Assembly: GCF_033436665.1 (NCBI RefSeq)
Contig: NZ_JAWQFO010000003.1
Location: forward strand, 124,001-188,000
Reading direction: 5' to 3'
Source of the DNA: JAWQFO01 sp033436665
Lineage (GTDB): Bacteria > Pseudomonadota > Alphaproteobacteria > Rhodobacterales > Rhodobacteraceae
Length of the DNA: 64,000 nt
A model generated the notes under the pieces. The model did no database searches. It was not told the origin of the DNA and saw only the letters and a list, made by a program, of their open reading frames with translations. Positions 7,286-15,358 of the stretch are shown in pieces. Both the position numbers and the translations under genes were made by a program. Positions within the stretch are counted from its first letter, which is position 1, and each line of letters opens with the position of its first letter.

Positions 7286-8248
7286 TCATTCTTCCTTCAG
7301 GGGGCGCGAAAGCAGCGCCGAAATGGCGTCGGCGACATCCAATCGCTTTTCCACGAGACCCGCAACCGCCGAGGTGATCGGAAGATCGACGCCCTGCCGC
7401 CGGGCAAGTTCGCGCACCGCCAAGGCGGTGTCGGCACCCTCGACGGTGGTTGCCCTGTCGAAGTCCGTTCCGCGACCGAGCGACAGTCCCAAGCGGTAGT
7501 TGCGCGACTTTTCCGAGGCGCAGGTCAGGGCCAGGTCTCCGAAGCCCGACAGCCCGGCGAGGGTTTCGGCGCGCGCGCCCAGTGCTACCGCGAGGCGCTG
7601 CATCTCGGCATAGCCCCGCGTCATCAGTGCCGCGCGCGCGCTCTCGCCCTGGCCGGCCCCGATCGCCGCACCGCAGGCGATGGCGATCACGTTCTTGAGC
7701 GCGCCGCCAAGTTCGGCCCCGGTCACGTCCGTGGTCCTGTAGAGACGCAGCGCACGGGTCGACAGGCGCTCTTGCAGCAGGGCACCCGTCTCGGGCTGCG
7801 CGCAGGCAAGCGTCAGCGCCGTCGGCAGCCCGGCGGCGATGTCGACGGCAAAACTCGGCCCCGTCAGGATCGCGGCGCGGGCGCGTGGCAGGCAATCCGC
7901 GATGACCGAAACCGGCCCGAGACCGGTGGCCAGTTCCATGCCCTTGCAGCAGGCGACCAGCGTCTGTGCCTCCAGCGCCGCGCCGTGTGCGGAGAGAAAG
8001 CCGCGCAGCTTCTGCAGCGGTATGGCCAGCAGCACCGTGTCATGTCCCGTCGTTTCTGCGATGTCGGCCGTCACCGTCACGCTGTCCGGCAAGGGGCGTC
8101 CGGGCAGACGCGTGGCATTCTCCCGGTGCGCGCGCATGGCCTCGGCGGCCTTCGGGTCGCGCGCCCAGAGCGTTACCGGACCGTTCTGCGAAACCGCGAT
8201 GGCAAGCGCGGTCCCGAACGCTCCGGCCCCGAGTACCGCGACGCTCAT
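7286..8248 (-). CDS. gpsA: Glycerol-3-phosphate dehydrogenase [NAD(P)+]
   Basis: A 320-residue cytosolic enzyme reducing dihydroxyacetone phosphate to sn-glycerol-3-phosphate for phospholipid synthesis. The Rossmann motif VLGAGAFGTALA is at residues 5-16. CKGME, LTGPSFAVDIAAGLPTA, the catalytic lysine region GGALKNVIAIACG, and SGFGDLALTC follow in the family order. The ATG overlaps the tsaD stop by 4 bases (ATGA). A longer open frame reaching 9034 is antisense-like extension into tsaD and was not used. Confidence 0.96.
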   Translation of the reverse strand: MSVAVLGAGAFGTALAIAVSQNGPVTLWARDPKAAEAMRAHRENATRLPGRPLPDSVTVTADIAETTGHDTVLLAIPLQKLRGFLSAHGAALEAQTLVACCKGMELATGLGPVSVIADCLPRARAAILTGPSFAVDIAAGLPTALTLACAQPETGALLQERLSTRALRLYRTTDVTGAELGGALKNVIAIACGAAIGAGQGESARAALMTRGYAEMQRLAVALGARAETLAGLSGFGDLALTCASEKSRNYRLGLSLGRGTDFDRATTVEGADTALAVRELARRQGVDLPITSAVAGLVEKRLDVADAISALLSRPLKEE

Positions 8249-9354
8249 GCCTTGGCGCCCTTGCGGCCGCCGCCCAGCATCGCGGGTTTCGAGCTGTCGA
8301 GCGGCCAGCGCGGCCGGGCGGAGAACTCCAGCCCGTCCCCCGGGCCGGACCGCTCGAGCGCCGCATAGGCGATCATCGCGGCATTGTCCGTGCAAAGCGC
8401 CAGCGGCGGAGAGACAAACTCCGCGCCGGTCTCCCGTGCCACGTTCTCGAGGCGGGCGCGGATGGTGGCGTTGGCGGCAACGCCACCTGCGACGCAGAGG
8501 CAGGGCGTGACGGGCGCATCGGCCAGATAGATCGCAAGCGCGCGGCGTGCCTTTTCGGCCAGCACGTCGGCCACGGCGTCCTGGAACGCGGCGGCAAGAT
8601 CGGCCCGGTCGGCCCGACGCAGCCCGCCGTGCTCGGCTACCAGCGCGTCGCGGGTGCGCAGAACGGCGGTTTTCAGGCCCGAGAACGACAGATCGCAGCC
8701 GGGCCGGTCGAGCAGAGGGCGCGGCAAGGCGAACCGGGCGGGATCGCCGGCCTCGGCACAGGATTCGACCGCCGGTCCGCCGGGCTGCGGCAGGGCCAGC
8801 AGCCGCGCGACCTTGTCGAAGGCCTCGCCCGGCGCGTCGTCGATGGTGCCGCCGAGCCGTTCGAAATCGTCCGGGCCGCGCACGATCTGGAACTGGCAGT
8901 GACCGCCCGAGACCAGCAGCAACAGGTAGGGATAGGCCACGTCGTCGGTCAAGCGCGGCGTCAGGGCATGACCGGCGAGGTGGTTGACCGCGTGCAGCGG
9001 TTTGCCGGTCGCCATCGCGAGCCCCTTGGCGCACATCACGCCCGACAGTACGCCGCCGATCAGGCCGGGGCCGGCGGTAACCGCGATGGCGTCAATGTCG
9101 GAAAGGGCCAGACCGGCCCCGGCCAGAGCCTCTTCGACCGTCGTGTCGAGCTTTTCGGCATGGGCGCGCGCGGCGATTTCAGGCACGACCCCGCCAAAGC
9201 GGCCGTGCAGTTCGGTCTGGCCGTGAACGACCGAGGTCAGGATTTCGACTTGCCCATCCGCGCGTCGTCGCACGATGGCCGCGGCAGTGTCGTCGCAGCT
9301 GCTTTCAATCCCCAGGACAGTGTGCGTCTCGTTCAAGGTCCAATACCGTTGCAT
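8245..9354 (-). CDS. tsaD: tRNA N6-adenosine threonylcarbamoyltransferase
   Basis: A 369-residue Kae1/YgjD protein that transfers the threonylcarbamoyl group to A37 of ANN-decoding tRNAs. It has TVLGIESSCDDTAAAIV near the N-terminus, the metal-binding H125/H129 in NHLAGH, LLVSGGHCQF and CVAGGVAANATIRARL. The start MQRYWTLNE at 9354 is preferred because the frame upstream would overlap the divergent hemD start. It is the first gene of a four- or five-gene operon. Confidence 0.96.
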   Translation of the reverse strand: MQRYWTLNETHTVLGIESSCDDTAAAIVRRRADGQVEILTSVVHGQTELHGRFGGVVPEIAARAHAEKLDTTVEEALAGAGLALSDIDAIAVTAGPGLIGGVLSGVMCAKGLAMATGKPLHAVNHLAGHALTPRLTDDVAYPYLLLLVSGGHCQFQIVRGPDDFERLGGTIDDAPGEAFDKVARLLALPQPGGPAVESCAEAGDPARFALPRPLLDRPGCDLSFSGLKTAVLRTRDALVAEHGGLRRADRADLAAAFQDAVADVLAEKARRALAIYLADAPVTPCLCVAGGVAANATIRARLENVARETGAEFVSPPLALCTDNAAMIAYAALERSGPGDGLEFSARPRWPLDSSKPAMLGGGRKGAKA

Positions 9355-9413
9355 GCGGCTTTCCCCGCAGGTAACACCGGCGGGTCTGGCAAACAATCCC
9401 GGGGAGCGCCGCA

Positions 9414-10142
9414 TTGGGGGCAGCGCAGATACCGATCATCCTGACGCGCCCCGAAGGCACCAACGACGCGCTTCTGGAATGCCTGTCGCCGCGCGCCCGT
9501 GACCTGCTGTTGCCGATCCTCAGCCCGTTGATCGAGATCGTTCCGCTGACCGTCACGCCGGACCTCTCGCAGATCGATGCGGTGATCTTCACCTCTTCGA
9601 ACGCGGTGCGGCTGGCGCCGGAGGGCGCGGACCGGATCGCGTTCTGCGTCGGCGCGCGCACCACGGCGCTGGCACGCGATCGCGGCTGGCACGCGGTCCT
9701 GTCCGGAGAGAATGCGGACGCGCTGGTCGCCGAATTGGCGATGCAGGAGCCGGGACACTTCGTGCATCTCGCCGGACGCCACCGGCGCGGCGAGATTGCG
9801 CGGCGCCTGACGGAAGCCGGGCATACGGTCGACACCTTCGTCCTTTACGAGCAGCGCGCCCGGCCCCTGACCGACGCCGCCCGCGCGGCGCTGGCTGCCC
9901 GTCCGAGCCCCATCGTGCCGCTGTTCTCGCCGCGTACGGCGATGCTTTTTGCCGAGAGCCTGCGCGAGGGCGAGGCGTTCGTTCCGGTCGCCCTGAGCCG
10001 CGCAGTGGCCGGACCGGTGGTCGGTCGCGGCGGTCGGACAATGCACATCCCGCGATCTCCAACGCTGGATGAAATGGCTCGCACCATTGAAAAAATCGCT
10101 TTCGGCTTAGCTTGGGTTGAGGGGTCACGCGGCGGCGAGTAA
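9414..10142 (+). CDS. hemD: Uroporphyrinogen-III synthase
   Basis: A 242-residue HemD-like protein. Sequence conservation in this family is low. Visible features are ILTRPEGTNDAL at the start, FTSSNAVRLAPEG (about 60-72), LAGRHRRGEIARRL in the middle and PLFSPRTAMLFAE. It closes the hydroxymethylbilane ring with inversion of ring D for haem, bacteriochlorophyll and cobalamin. TTG is the likely start, with GGGGAG 7 bases upstream. It heads a hemD, mitofilin-like, hemY run that is conserved in alphaproteobacteria. hemC is not in the window. Confidence 0.85.
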   Translation: MGAAQIPIILTRPEGTNDALLECLSPRARDLLLPILSPLIEIVPLTVTPDLSQIDAVIFTSSNAVRLAPEGADRIAFCVGARTTALARDRGWHAVLSGENADALVAELAMQEPGHFVHLAGRHRRGEIARRLTEAGHTVDTFVLYEQRARPLTDAARAALAARPSPIVPLFSPRTAMLFAESLREGEAFVPVALSRAVAGPVVGRGGRTMHIPRSPTLDEMARTIEKIAFGLAWVEGSRGGE

Positions 10143-10193
10143 GCTTTCCGGGTGCAAGACCGCTGTGCACGCAGAATCGAGAAGGTGGATGCC

Positions 10194-11594
10194 GTGGCGA
10201 AGTCGACCAAACCGGAGGACCCGAAGTTCACGACGGCCGAAGAGACCGGGAAGGGCGCGGCCGACTTGACGAAAAAGGCCTCGTCCGACACGGCGGAGGC
10301 CGCCGAGACGCCACCGGTTCCGGAGCTGTCGGGCGATCCAAAGCTCGACGATCCGGTCGCACCGGAGACCGGCGACGCACCTCTTGATGACGACGCGTCC
10401 GATGCGTCGACCGAGGACGAATTCGACGCGGATCCCGACGAGAACATGTCTTGGGACCCGGTCGACGACGACGAGGGCGACGCCTACGATGACGACCGGG
10501 ACGTCTATGACGACGAGGATGACGAGGTAGAGGACTACCGCGCGTCCGAGACCGCTCCGCCTCCGGAGGCAACAGATGAAGCGCCCGCCGACGATCCGAG
10601 CATCTGGCCGGCGGTCCTCGGCGGTGTCATCGCCGCGGTGATCGGGTTTCTGCTGGGCCGCGCCGAAGTGCTGGACAACTACTTGCCCGCGGCCCTGCAG
10701 CGCCCGAGCGTGGACCTTTCAGAAATCCAGGCGGATATCGAGCGGCTCGGCAGCGCGGTGGCCGCGCAGTCGTCGCGCATCGACACTGTCGAGGGCGCGG
10801 TGACGAATATCGAACCGGCCGCATCGGATACCGCCGAGATCGATGCCGTGCGCGCGATGGTGTCGCAAGTGCAGAGCGCGATCGACAGCGTCGAGGCCCG
10901 GCTGCAATCGGTCGAGGAACGCCCGATCGCCGTACCGTCCGACGACGCGGCCCAACAGGAGGCGTTCGCGGGATTGCGGCAGACACTCGACCAGCAGCGG
11001 CAAGCGATCGACGCGCAGAAACAGGCGCTGGACCAGCAGAACCAGGAAATCGCGCGGCTGTCGGGCGAGATCGACGGGGCGCAATCCGAAGCAGAGGCGG
11101 AGGCCCGGCGTACGCTTGCGAGGGCCGCGCTGACCCGGGTCGTGACTGCGGTGGACAGTGGCTCGGGTTTCGAGCTTGCGCTGAGCGACCTGCAGGAGAC
11201 CGGGGCGGTCGACGTGCCGCCCGAGCTTGTGGAGGCCGCGCCGACCGGCGTGCCGACGATGGGAGAACTGCGCGAGAGCTTCCCGGATGCCGCGCGGGCC
11301 GCGCTGTCTGCCGCGCGCGCGGGGCCGGACGCGAGCGCCGGTCTGACCGGGTTCCTGAAGCGCCAGCTTGGTGCGCGCTCGGTCAGCCCGCGCGAGGGCG
11401 ATGACCCCGACGCCGTGCTGTCACGGGCCGAAGCCGCGCTGAACGACGGCCGGCTCGACGCGGCGCTGGGCGAGATCGAAGCCCTGCCGCAGGTCTCGCA
11501 GGATGCCATGTCGGACTGGCTCGAAACCGCCCGGGCGCGCGCCCAAGCGCAGGCGGCGGCCGATACCCTGTCGAAAAGCCTGACGACTAACTGA
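10194..11594 (+). CDS. Mitofilin/Mic60-like inner-membrane protein (COG4223 type)
   Basis: About 466 residues. A strongly acidic, Asp/Glu-rich cytosolic region (about 1-130) is followed by one membrane helix (137-160), a long Gln-rich coiled coil (about 180-310, with runs such as QQRQAIDAQKQALDQQNQE), and a C-terminal mitofilin-like helical region. Alphaproteobacterial relatives are linked to intracytoplasmic or cristae-like membrane shape and outer-membrane contacts. The GTG at 10194 is chosen because GAAGGTGG lies 6 bases upstream and the protein then begins like its relatives (AKSTKPEDPK). It sits between hemD and hemY, as in other members of the class. Confidence 0.82.
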   Translation: MAKSTKPEDPKFTTAEETGKGAADLTKKASSDTAEAAETPPVPELSGDPKLDDPVAPETGDAPLDDDASDASTEDEFDADPDENMSWDPVDDDEGDAYDDDRDVYDDEDDEVEDYRASETAPPPEATDEAPADDPSIWPAVLGGVIAAVIGFLLGRAEVLDNYLPAALQRPSVDLSEIQADIERLGSAVAAQSSRIDTVEGAVTNIEPAASDTAEIDAVRAMVSQVQSAIDSVEARLQSVEERPIAVPSDDAAQQEAFAGLRQTLDQQRQAIDAQKQALDQQNQEIARLSGEIDGAQSEAEAEARRTLARAALTRVVTAVDSGSGFELALSDLQETGAVDVPPELVEAAPTGVPTMGELRESFPDAARAALSAARAGPDASAGLTGFLKRQLGARSVSPREGDDPDAVLSRAEAALNDGRLDAALGEIEALPQVSQDAMSDWLETARARAQAQAAADTLSKSLTTN

Positions 11595-11605
11595 GGAACT
11601 TGGAC

Positions 11606-13126
11606 ATGCTGTGGTCACTGGTCAAAATCGTCCTCTTCGTGTGTGCCATCGCGCTGCTGGCGCTGGCTGCCAAGTACCTGCTGGAAAGCCAAGGCGGGGT
11701 GCAAGTCACCGTGGCGGGCACTGAATACAATTTCGGCCCGCTCGAATCGGTGATCGCCGCGGTCGTGCTGGTGATCCTTGTCTGGATCTTCCTCAAGCTG
11801 CTGACCCTGCTGATTGCGACGCTGAAGTTCTTGAACGGGGATGAGACCGCGCTGTCGCGCTATTTCGACCGCAATCGCGAGCGCAAGGGGTTCGAGGCTT
11901 TGTCCGAGGGACTGATGGCGCTGGCCAGCGGCGAGGGCCGGGTGGCGATGAACAAGGCCGCCAAGGCGGACCGCTATCTCAACAAGCCCGCGCTGACCAA
12001 CCTGCTGACGGCACAGGCCGCCGAGATGGCCGGGGACCGGCGCAAGGCCGAGGAGACCTATCGCAAGCTGGTGGCGGATGACGCGACGCGCTTTGTCGGC
12101 GTGCGCGGGATCATGAAGCAAAAGCTTGCGGACGGCGACACCGACACGGCGATGCTGCTGGCTGAAAAGGCGTTCGCGCTCAAGCCCAAGCACGAAGAGA
12201 CGCAGGACATCCTGCTCAAGCTGCAGGCCGACAAACACGACTGGGAAGGCGCGCGCAAGACGCTGAACGCCAAGCTCAAGTACGGCAGCCTCCCGCGCGA
12301 CGTGCATAAACGGCGCGACGCGGTGCTGGCGCTGTCCGAAGCGAAGGACGTGCTCGACGAGGGCAAGAGCATCGAGGCGCGCGAGGCGGCGATCGCGGCG
12401 AACAAGCAGTCGCCGGACCTGATCCCGGCGGCGATCATGGCGGCGCGCAGCCACATCGACCAGGACAACAAGCGCTATGCCACGCGAATTCTCAAGAAAG
12501 CCTGGGAGGCGCATCCGCATCCCGACCTCGCGGCGACCTTCGCGGCGATCGAACCCGACGAGAAGCCCGAGGCACGGATCAAGCGGTTCAGCACTCTGAC
12601 CCGGATCAAGCCGGACCATCCGGAAACCCGGATGCTGCTGGCCGAGCTCTACATCGCCGCCGAGGACTTTCCGGCGGCGCGCCGGGCGCTGGGCAACCTC
12701 GTCGAAACCGATCCGACGGTGCGCTCGGTCACGCTGATGGCGGCGATCGAACGCGGCGAAGGTGCCCCGGATACGGTGGTGCGCGGCTGGCTGGCGCGGG
12801 CGCTGACTGTATCGCGCGGCCCGCAATGGATCTGCGACAACTGCCAGCATATCCACACCCACTGGGTGCCGATCTGCGAGAATTGCGCCGGGTTCGACAC
12901 GCTCGACTGGAAGACGCCGCCGATGACCGAGGTCGCGATGCCGGGGGGTGTCCAGATGCTGCCGCTGATCGTCGGAACGCTCGAGGAACCGGCGCCCGAA
13001 CCGGTGCCGGACGACACGGCGGAGATTCCCGAGGCGGAACCGGTCGGCGAAGAGGCCGATACGACGCCAGCGGCGCCGAAAGACGAACCTGCGGTCGACT
13101 CCAGCGGCGGGACGCTCCGGCCCTAA
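11606..13126 (+). CDS. hemY: HemY-type TPR membrane protein with C-terminal zinc ribbon
   Basis: A 506-residue protein. Two N-terminal membrane helices (about 4-25 and 47-70) form the HemY_N domain. A TPR-like helical region follows (about 85-390), then a zinc-ribbon pair CDNC...CENC (C410, C413, C424, C427), then an acidic low-complexity tail. HemY is associated with late tetrapyrrole synthesis, with no proven catalytic role. The ATG at 11606 follows GAGGAA. The stop shares bases 13124-13125 with the stop of the convergent IclR gene. Confidence 0.88.
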   Translation: MLWSLVKIVLFVCAIALLALAAKYLLESQGGVQVTVAGTEYNFGPLESVIAAVVLVILVWIFLKLLTLLIATLKFLNGDETALSRYFDRNRERKGFEALSEGLMALASGEGRVAMNKAAKADRYLNKPALTNLLTAQAAEMAGDRRKAEETYRKLVADDATRFVGVRGIMKQKLADGDTDTAMLLAEKAFALKPKHEETQDILLKLQADKHDWEGARKTLNAKLKYGSLPRDVHKRRDAVLALSEAKDVLDEGKSIEAREAAIAANKQSPDLIPAAIMAARSHIDQDNKRYATRILKKAWEAHPHPDLAATFAAIEPDEKPEARIKRFSTLTRIKPDHPETRMLLAELYIAAEDFPAARRALGNLVETDPTVRSVTLMAAIERGEGAPDTVVRGWLARALTVSRGPQWICDNCQHIHTHWVPICENCAGFDTLDWKTPPMTEVAMPGGVQMLPLIVGTLEEPAPEPVPDDTAEIPEAEPVGEEADTTPAAPKDEPAVDSSGGTLRP

Positions 13127-13899
13127 AGCGCGCCGGACCGGGCCAGCGTATTGGCGCAGGCCTGAAGCAGGCCGATGCAGCGGTCCACCGCGTCCGCTGT
13201 GCCGACGGTCACCGAGGGTTCCGACATGCCCAGTGCCATCGGGCCCGCAGCGTCTGCCGCGACCGGAACCGCAAGCCCCATGGCACCTGCCTCGAATTCG
13301 CCGTCGACGGTGATCCATCCCTGCACCCGCGCGGTGTCGACGGCCCGGGCGATTGCAGACGGGTCGGTTTCGGTCCGTGGCGTGTGGCGGATGACGTCCA
13401 TCTGTCGGATCAGGGCGCGCGCGGCGTCGCGGTCGAGCCCGGCCAGCAGCATGCGTCCGACCGCCGTGCTCGGGGCGGGAAGTCGGCTGCCGACGGTGAA
13501 TCCCAGCGAGGGGGCCGAGGCGCGCGCCGTCGATTGCGCGATGTAAAGGGCGGACCGGTCGTCGAGCGCCGCCAACGAGATCGTGCTGCCGAGATCCTCG
13601 GCAAAGCGGTTCAGCACCGGTTGCACCAGCGCCCCGATGCGATTGGCGCGCAGATAGGCGCCCGCATGGCGCAAAACGCGCGGGGTCAGGCGAAAGCTGC
13701 GGCCGGACTTCTGCAGGTATCCAAGGTGCGCCAGCGTCAGGACAAGCCGCCGCACCGCGGCGCGATCCAGCCCTGTGATCTCGACGATCTGCGGCATGGT
13801 CAGATCCTGCCGGGTCTCGTCGAAGGCCGACAGCACCGCCAGCCCCTTGACGAGCGTTCCGGAGACATCGCGCGGCGAAGTCGTCTGAGGTTCTGGCAT
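13123..13899 (-). CDS. IclR-family transcriptional regulator (PcaR/PobR-like)
   Basis: A 258-residue protein with an N-terminal winged HTH (about 15-75: VKGLAVLSAFDETRQDLTMP, LDRAAVRRLVLTLAHLGYL) and an IclR effector domain (about 85-255: GFTVGSRLPAPSTAVGRMLLA, GLAVPVAADA). Family members of this kind control aromatic-acid catabolic operons. It is divergent from the Rieske oxygenase gene with an AT-rich gap, so it very likely regulates that unit. An open frame extending upstream to 15945 runs antisense through the oxygenase and was not used. Confidence 0.9.
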   Translation of the reverse strand: MPEPQTTSPRDVSGTLVKGLAVLSAFDETRQDLTMPQIVEITGLDRAAVRRLVLTLAHLGYLQKSGRSFRLTPRVLRHAGAYLRANRIGALVQPVLNRFAEDLGSTISLAALDDRSALYIAQSTARASAPSLGFTVGSRLPAPSTAVGRMLLAGLDRDAARALIRQMDVIRHTPRTETDPSAIARAVDTARVQGWITVDGEFEAGAMGLAVPVAADAAGPMALGMSEPSVTVGTADAVDRCIGLLQACANTLARSGAL

Positions 13900-13956
13900 T
13901 GCGCGTCCTTCCCGGCTCGCCTCCGCGCTTGACAGGTCGGCGGAAAGTCGAAACTC

Positions 13957-13992
13957 TGTAATATATAACAATCCGTGCGTTATTTGACAAAT
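13957..13992. promoter_or_regulatory. AT-rich divergent control region, IclR / Rieske oxygenase
   Basis: This stretch (TGTAATATATAACA at 13957-13970, then GTTATTTGACAAATG near 13979) is clearly richer in A+T than its surroundings. It lies between the two divergent starts, where a promoter and the IclR operator are expected. TTGACA occurs at 13929-13934 and 13984-13989, but neither has a good -10 at 16-18 bases, so no exact promoter is assigned. Confidence 0.4.
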
Positions 13993-14031
13993 GCAAGGTT
14001 CAGGCAGCCGACGCCACCGGGAGGACCGACA

Positions 14032-15351
14032 ATGATCAGCAAGGAACTCAATGACACAATCACGCGCATCGGACCGGGCACCGAGGCTGGCGCGGTGATG
14101 CGGCGCTACTGGCAGCCTGCTGCCCTGTCGGACGAGCTTGCCGGAAACCGCCCCGTCGTGCCGGTCCGGCTGTTGGGTGAGGACCTTGTCCTGTTTCGCG
14201 ACAGCCAGGGCGAATTGGGGCTGATCGCCCGTGGCTGCCCGCATCGTGGCGCGGACCTGTGCTATGGCCGGCTCGAGGACAATGGGCTGCGCTGCCCGTT
14301 CCACGGCTGGCATTTCGACCGCACGGGCCAGTGCGTCGAACAACCCGCCGAGCCCGAAGGCTCGCGCATGCACGAACGCATCCGCACCACCGCCTACCCG
14401 GTCGTTGAGAAGAACGGCATCGTCTTTGCCTACATGGGTCCGGGCGATCCGCCGCCGTTTCCGAATTTCGACTGCTTCCGCGCGCCCGGAAGCCACGTTT
14501 TCGCGTTCAAGGGTCTTTGGGAGTGCAACTGGCTGCAGGCGCTCGAGGTCGGGATCGACCCGGCGCATGCCTCGTTCCTGCATCGCTTCCTGCAGGACGA
14601 GGACCCCGAGGAAGGCTACGGCAAGCAGTTCCGCGACAAGGCGGCGGACACCGAGATCCCGATGACGCGGCTGTTGCGGGAATACCCTCGCCCTGAGATC
14701 ACCGTCGAGGACACCGACTATGGCCTGCGCATCGTCGCCCTTCGGCATCTCGACGACGGACGCACACATGTCCGGGTCACGAACCAGATCTTTCCCGAAG
14801 CGATCTCGATCCCGATGTCGCGCGAGATGATCATCACGCAATGGCACGTGCCCGTCGATGACGAAACCTGCTACTGGTACTCCATGTTCACGAGCTTCGG
14901 AAAACCGGTCGACAAGGAGCTGATGCGCGCCCAGCGCCTGAAAGAGCATCGCCTGCCCGACTACGCGCCGCTCAAGAACAAGCGCAACGGATACGGCTTC
15001 GACCCCGAGGAACAGGCGCGCGAGACCTATACCGGGATGGGGCTCGACATCAATGTGCACGACCAGTGGGCGGTGGAAAGTCCGGGACGGATCTTCGACC
15101 GTACGAAGGAGCATCTCGGCAAGAGTGACGTGGCGATCATCGCCTACCGGCGCAAGCTGCGCGCCGCCATCGCCAGCCTGAAGGATGGTGAGGCCGGGGC
15201 GCTTCCGATGTGGAACGACACCGATTCGCGGGAGGTTTTCGGGCCGGTCTCGAACGACACCATCGCCTCGGGAGGCGACTGGCAAAGCGCCTATGCAGAA
15301 AGCGACCGCGCGCGCCGCGCCGCCTGCGCGGACTGGGACGCCAGCCTGTGA
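14032..15351 (+). CDS. Rieske non-haem iron oxygenase, large subunit (phthalate-dioxygenase-like)
   Basis: A 439-residue protein. The Rieske [2Fe-2S] ligands are C69-x-H71 and C88-x2-H91 (CPHRG and CPFHGW). The mononuclear iron site is visible as DPAHASFLH (H179, H184). The length and motif spacing fit the homo-oligomeric phthalate 4,5-dioxygenase / vanillate demethylase group, which needs a separate reductase, and none is encoded nearby. Substrates in this group are aromatic acids, aryl ethers or amines. GAGGACC precedes ATG 14032. The next gene (GS-like ligase) begins 8 bases after the stop, so the two form an operon. Confidence 0.92.
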   Translation: MISKELNDTITRIGPGTEAGAVMRRYWQPAALSDELAGNRPVVPVRLLGEDLVLFRDSQGELGLIARGCPHRGADLCYGRLEDNGLRCPFHGWHFDRTGQCVEQPAEPEGSRMHERIRTTAYPVVEKNGIVFAYMGPGDPPPFPNFDCFRAPGSHVFAFKGLWECNWLQALEVGIDPAHASFLHRFLQDEDPEEGYGKQFRDKAADTEIPMTRLLREYPRPEITVEDTDYGLRIVALRHLDDGRTHVRVTNQIFPEAISIPMSREMIITQWHVPVDDETCYWYSMFTSFGKPVDKELMRAQRLKEHRLPDYAPLKNKRNGYGFDPEEQARETYTGMGLDINVHDQWAVESPGRIFDRTKEHLGKSDVAIIAYRRKLRAAIASLKDGEAGALPMWNDTDSREVFGPVSNDTIASGGDWQSAYAESDRARRAACADWDASL

Positions 15352-15358
15352 GCGGCGC

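Noticed and set aside
13929..13990. Exact -35/-10 promoter for the Rieske operon
   Set aside because: Two TTGACA hexamers exist, but neither has a -10 hexamer at 16-18 bases.
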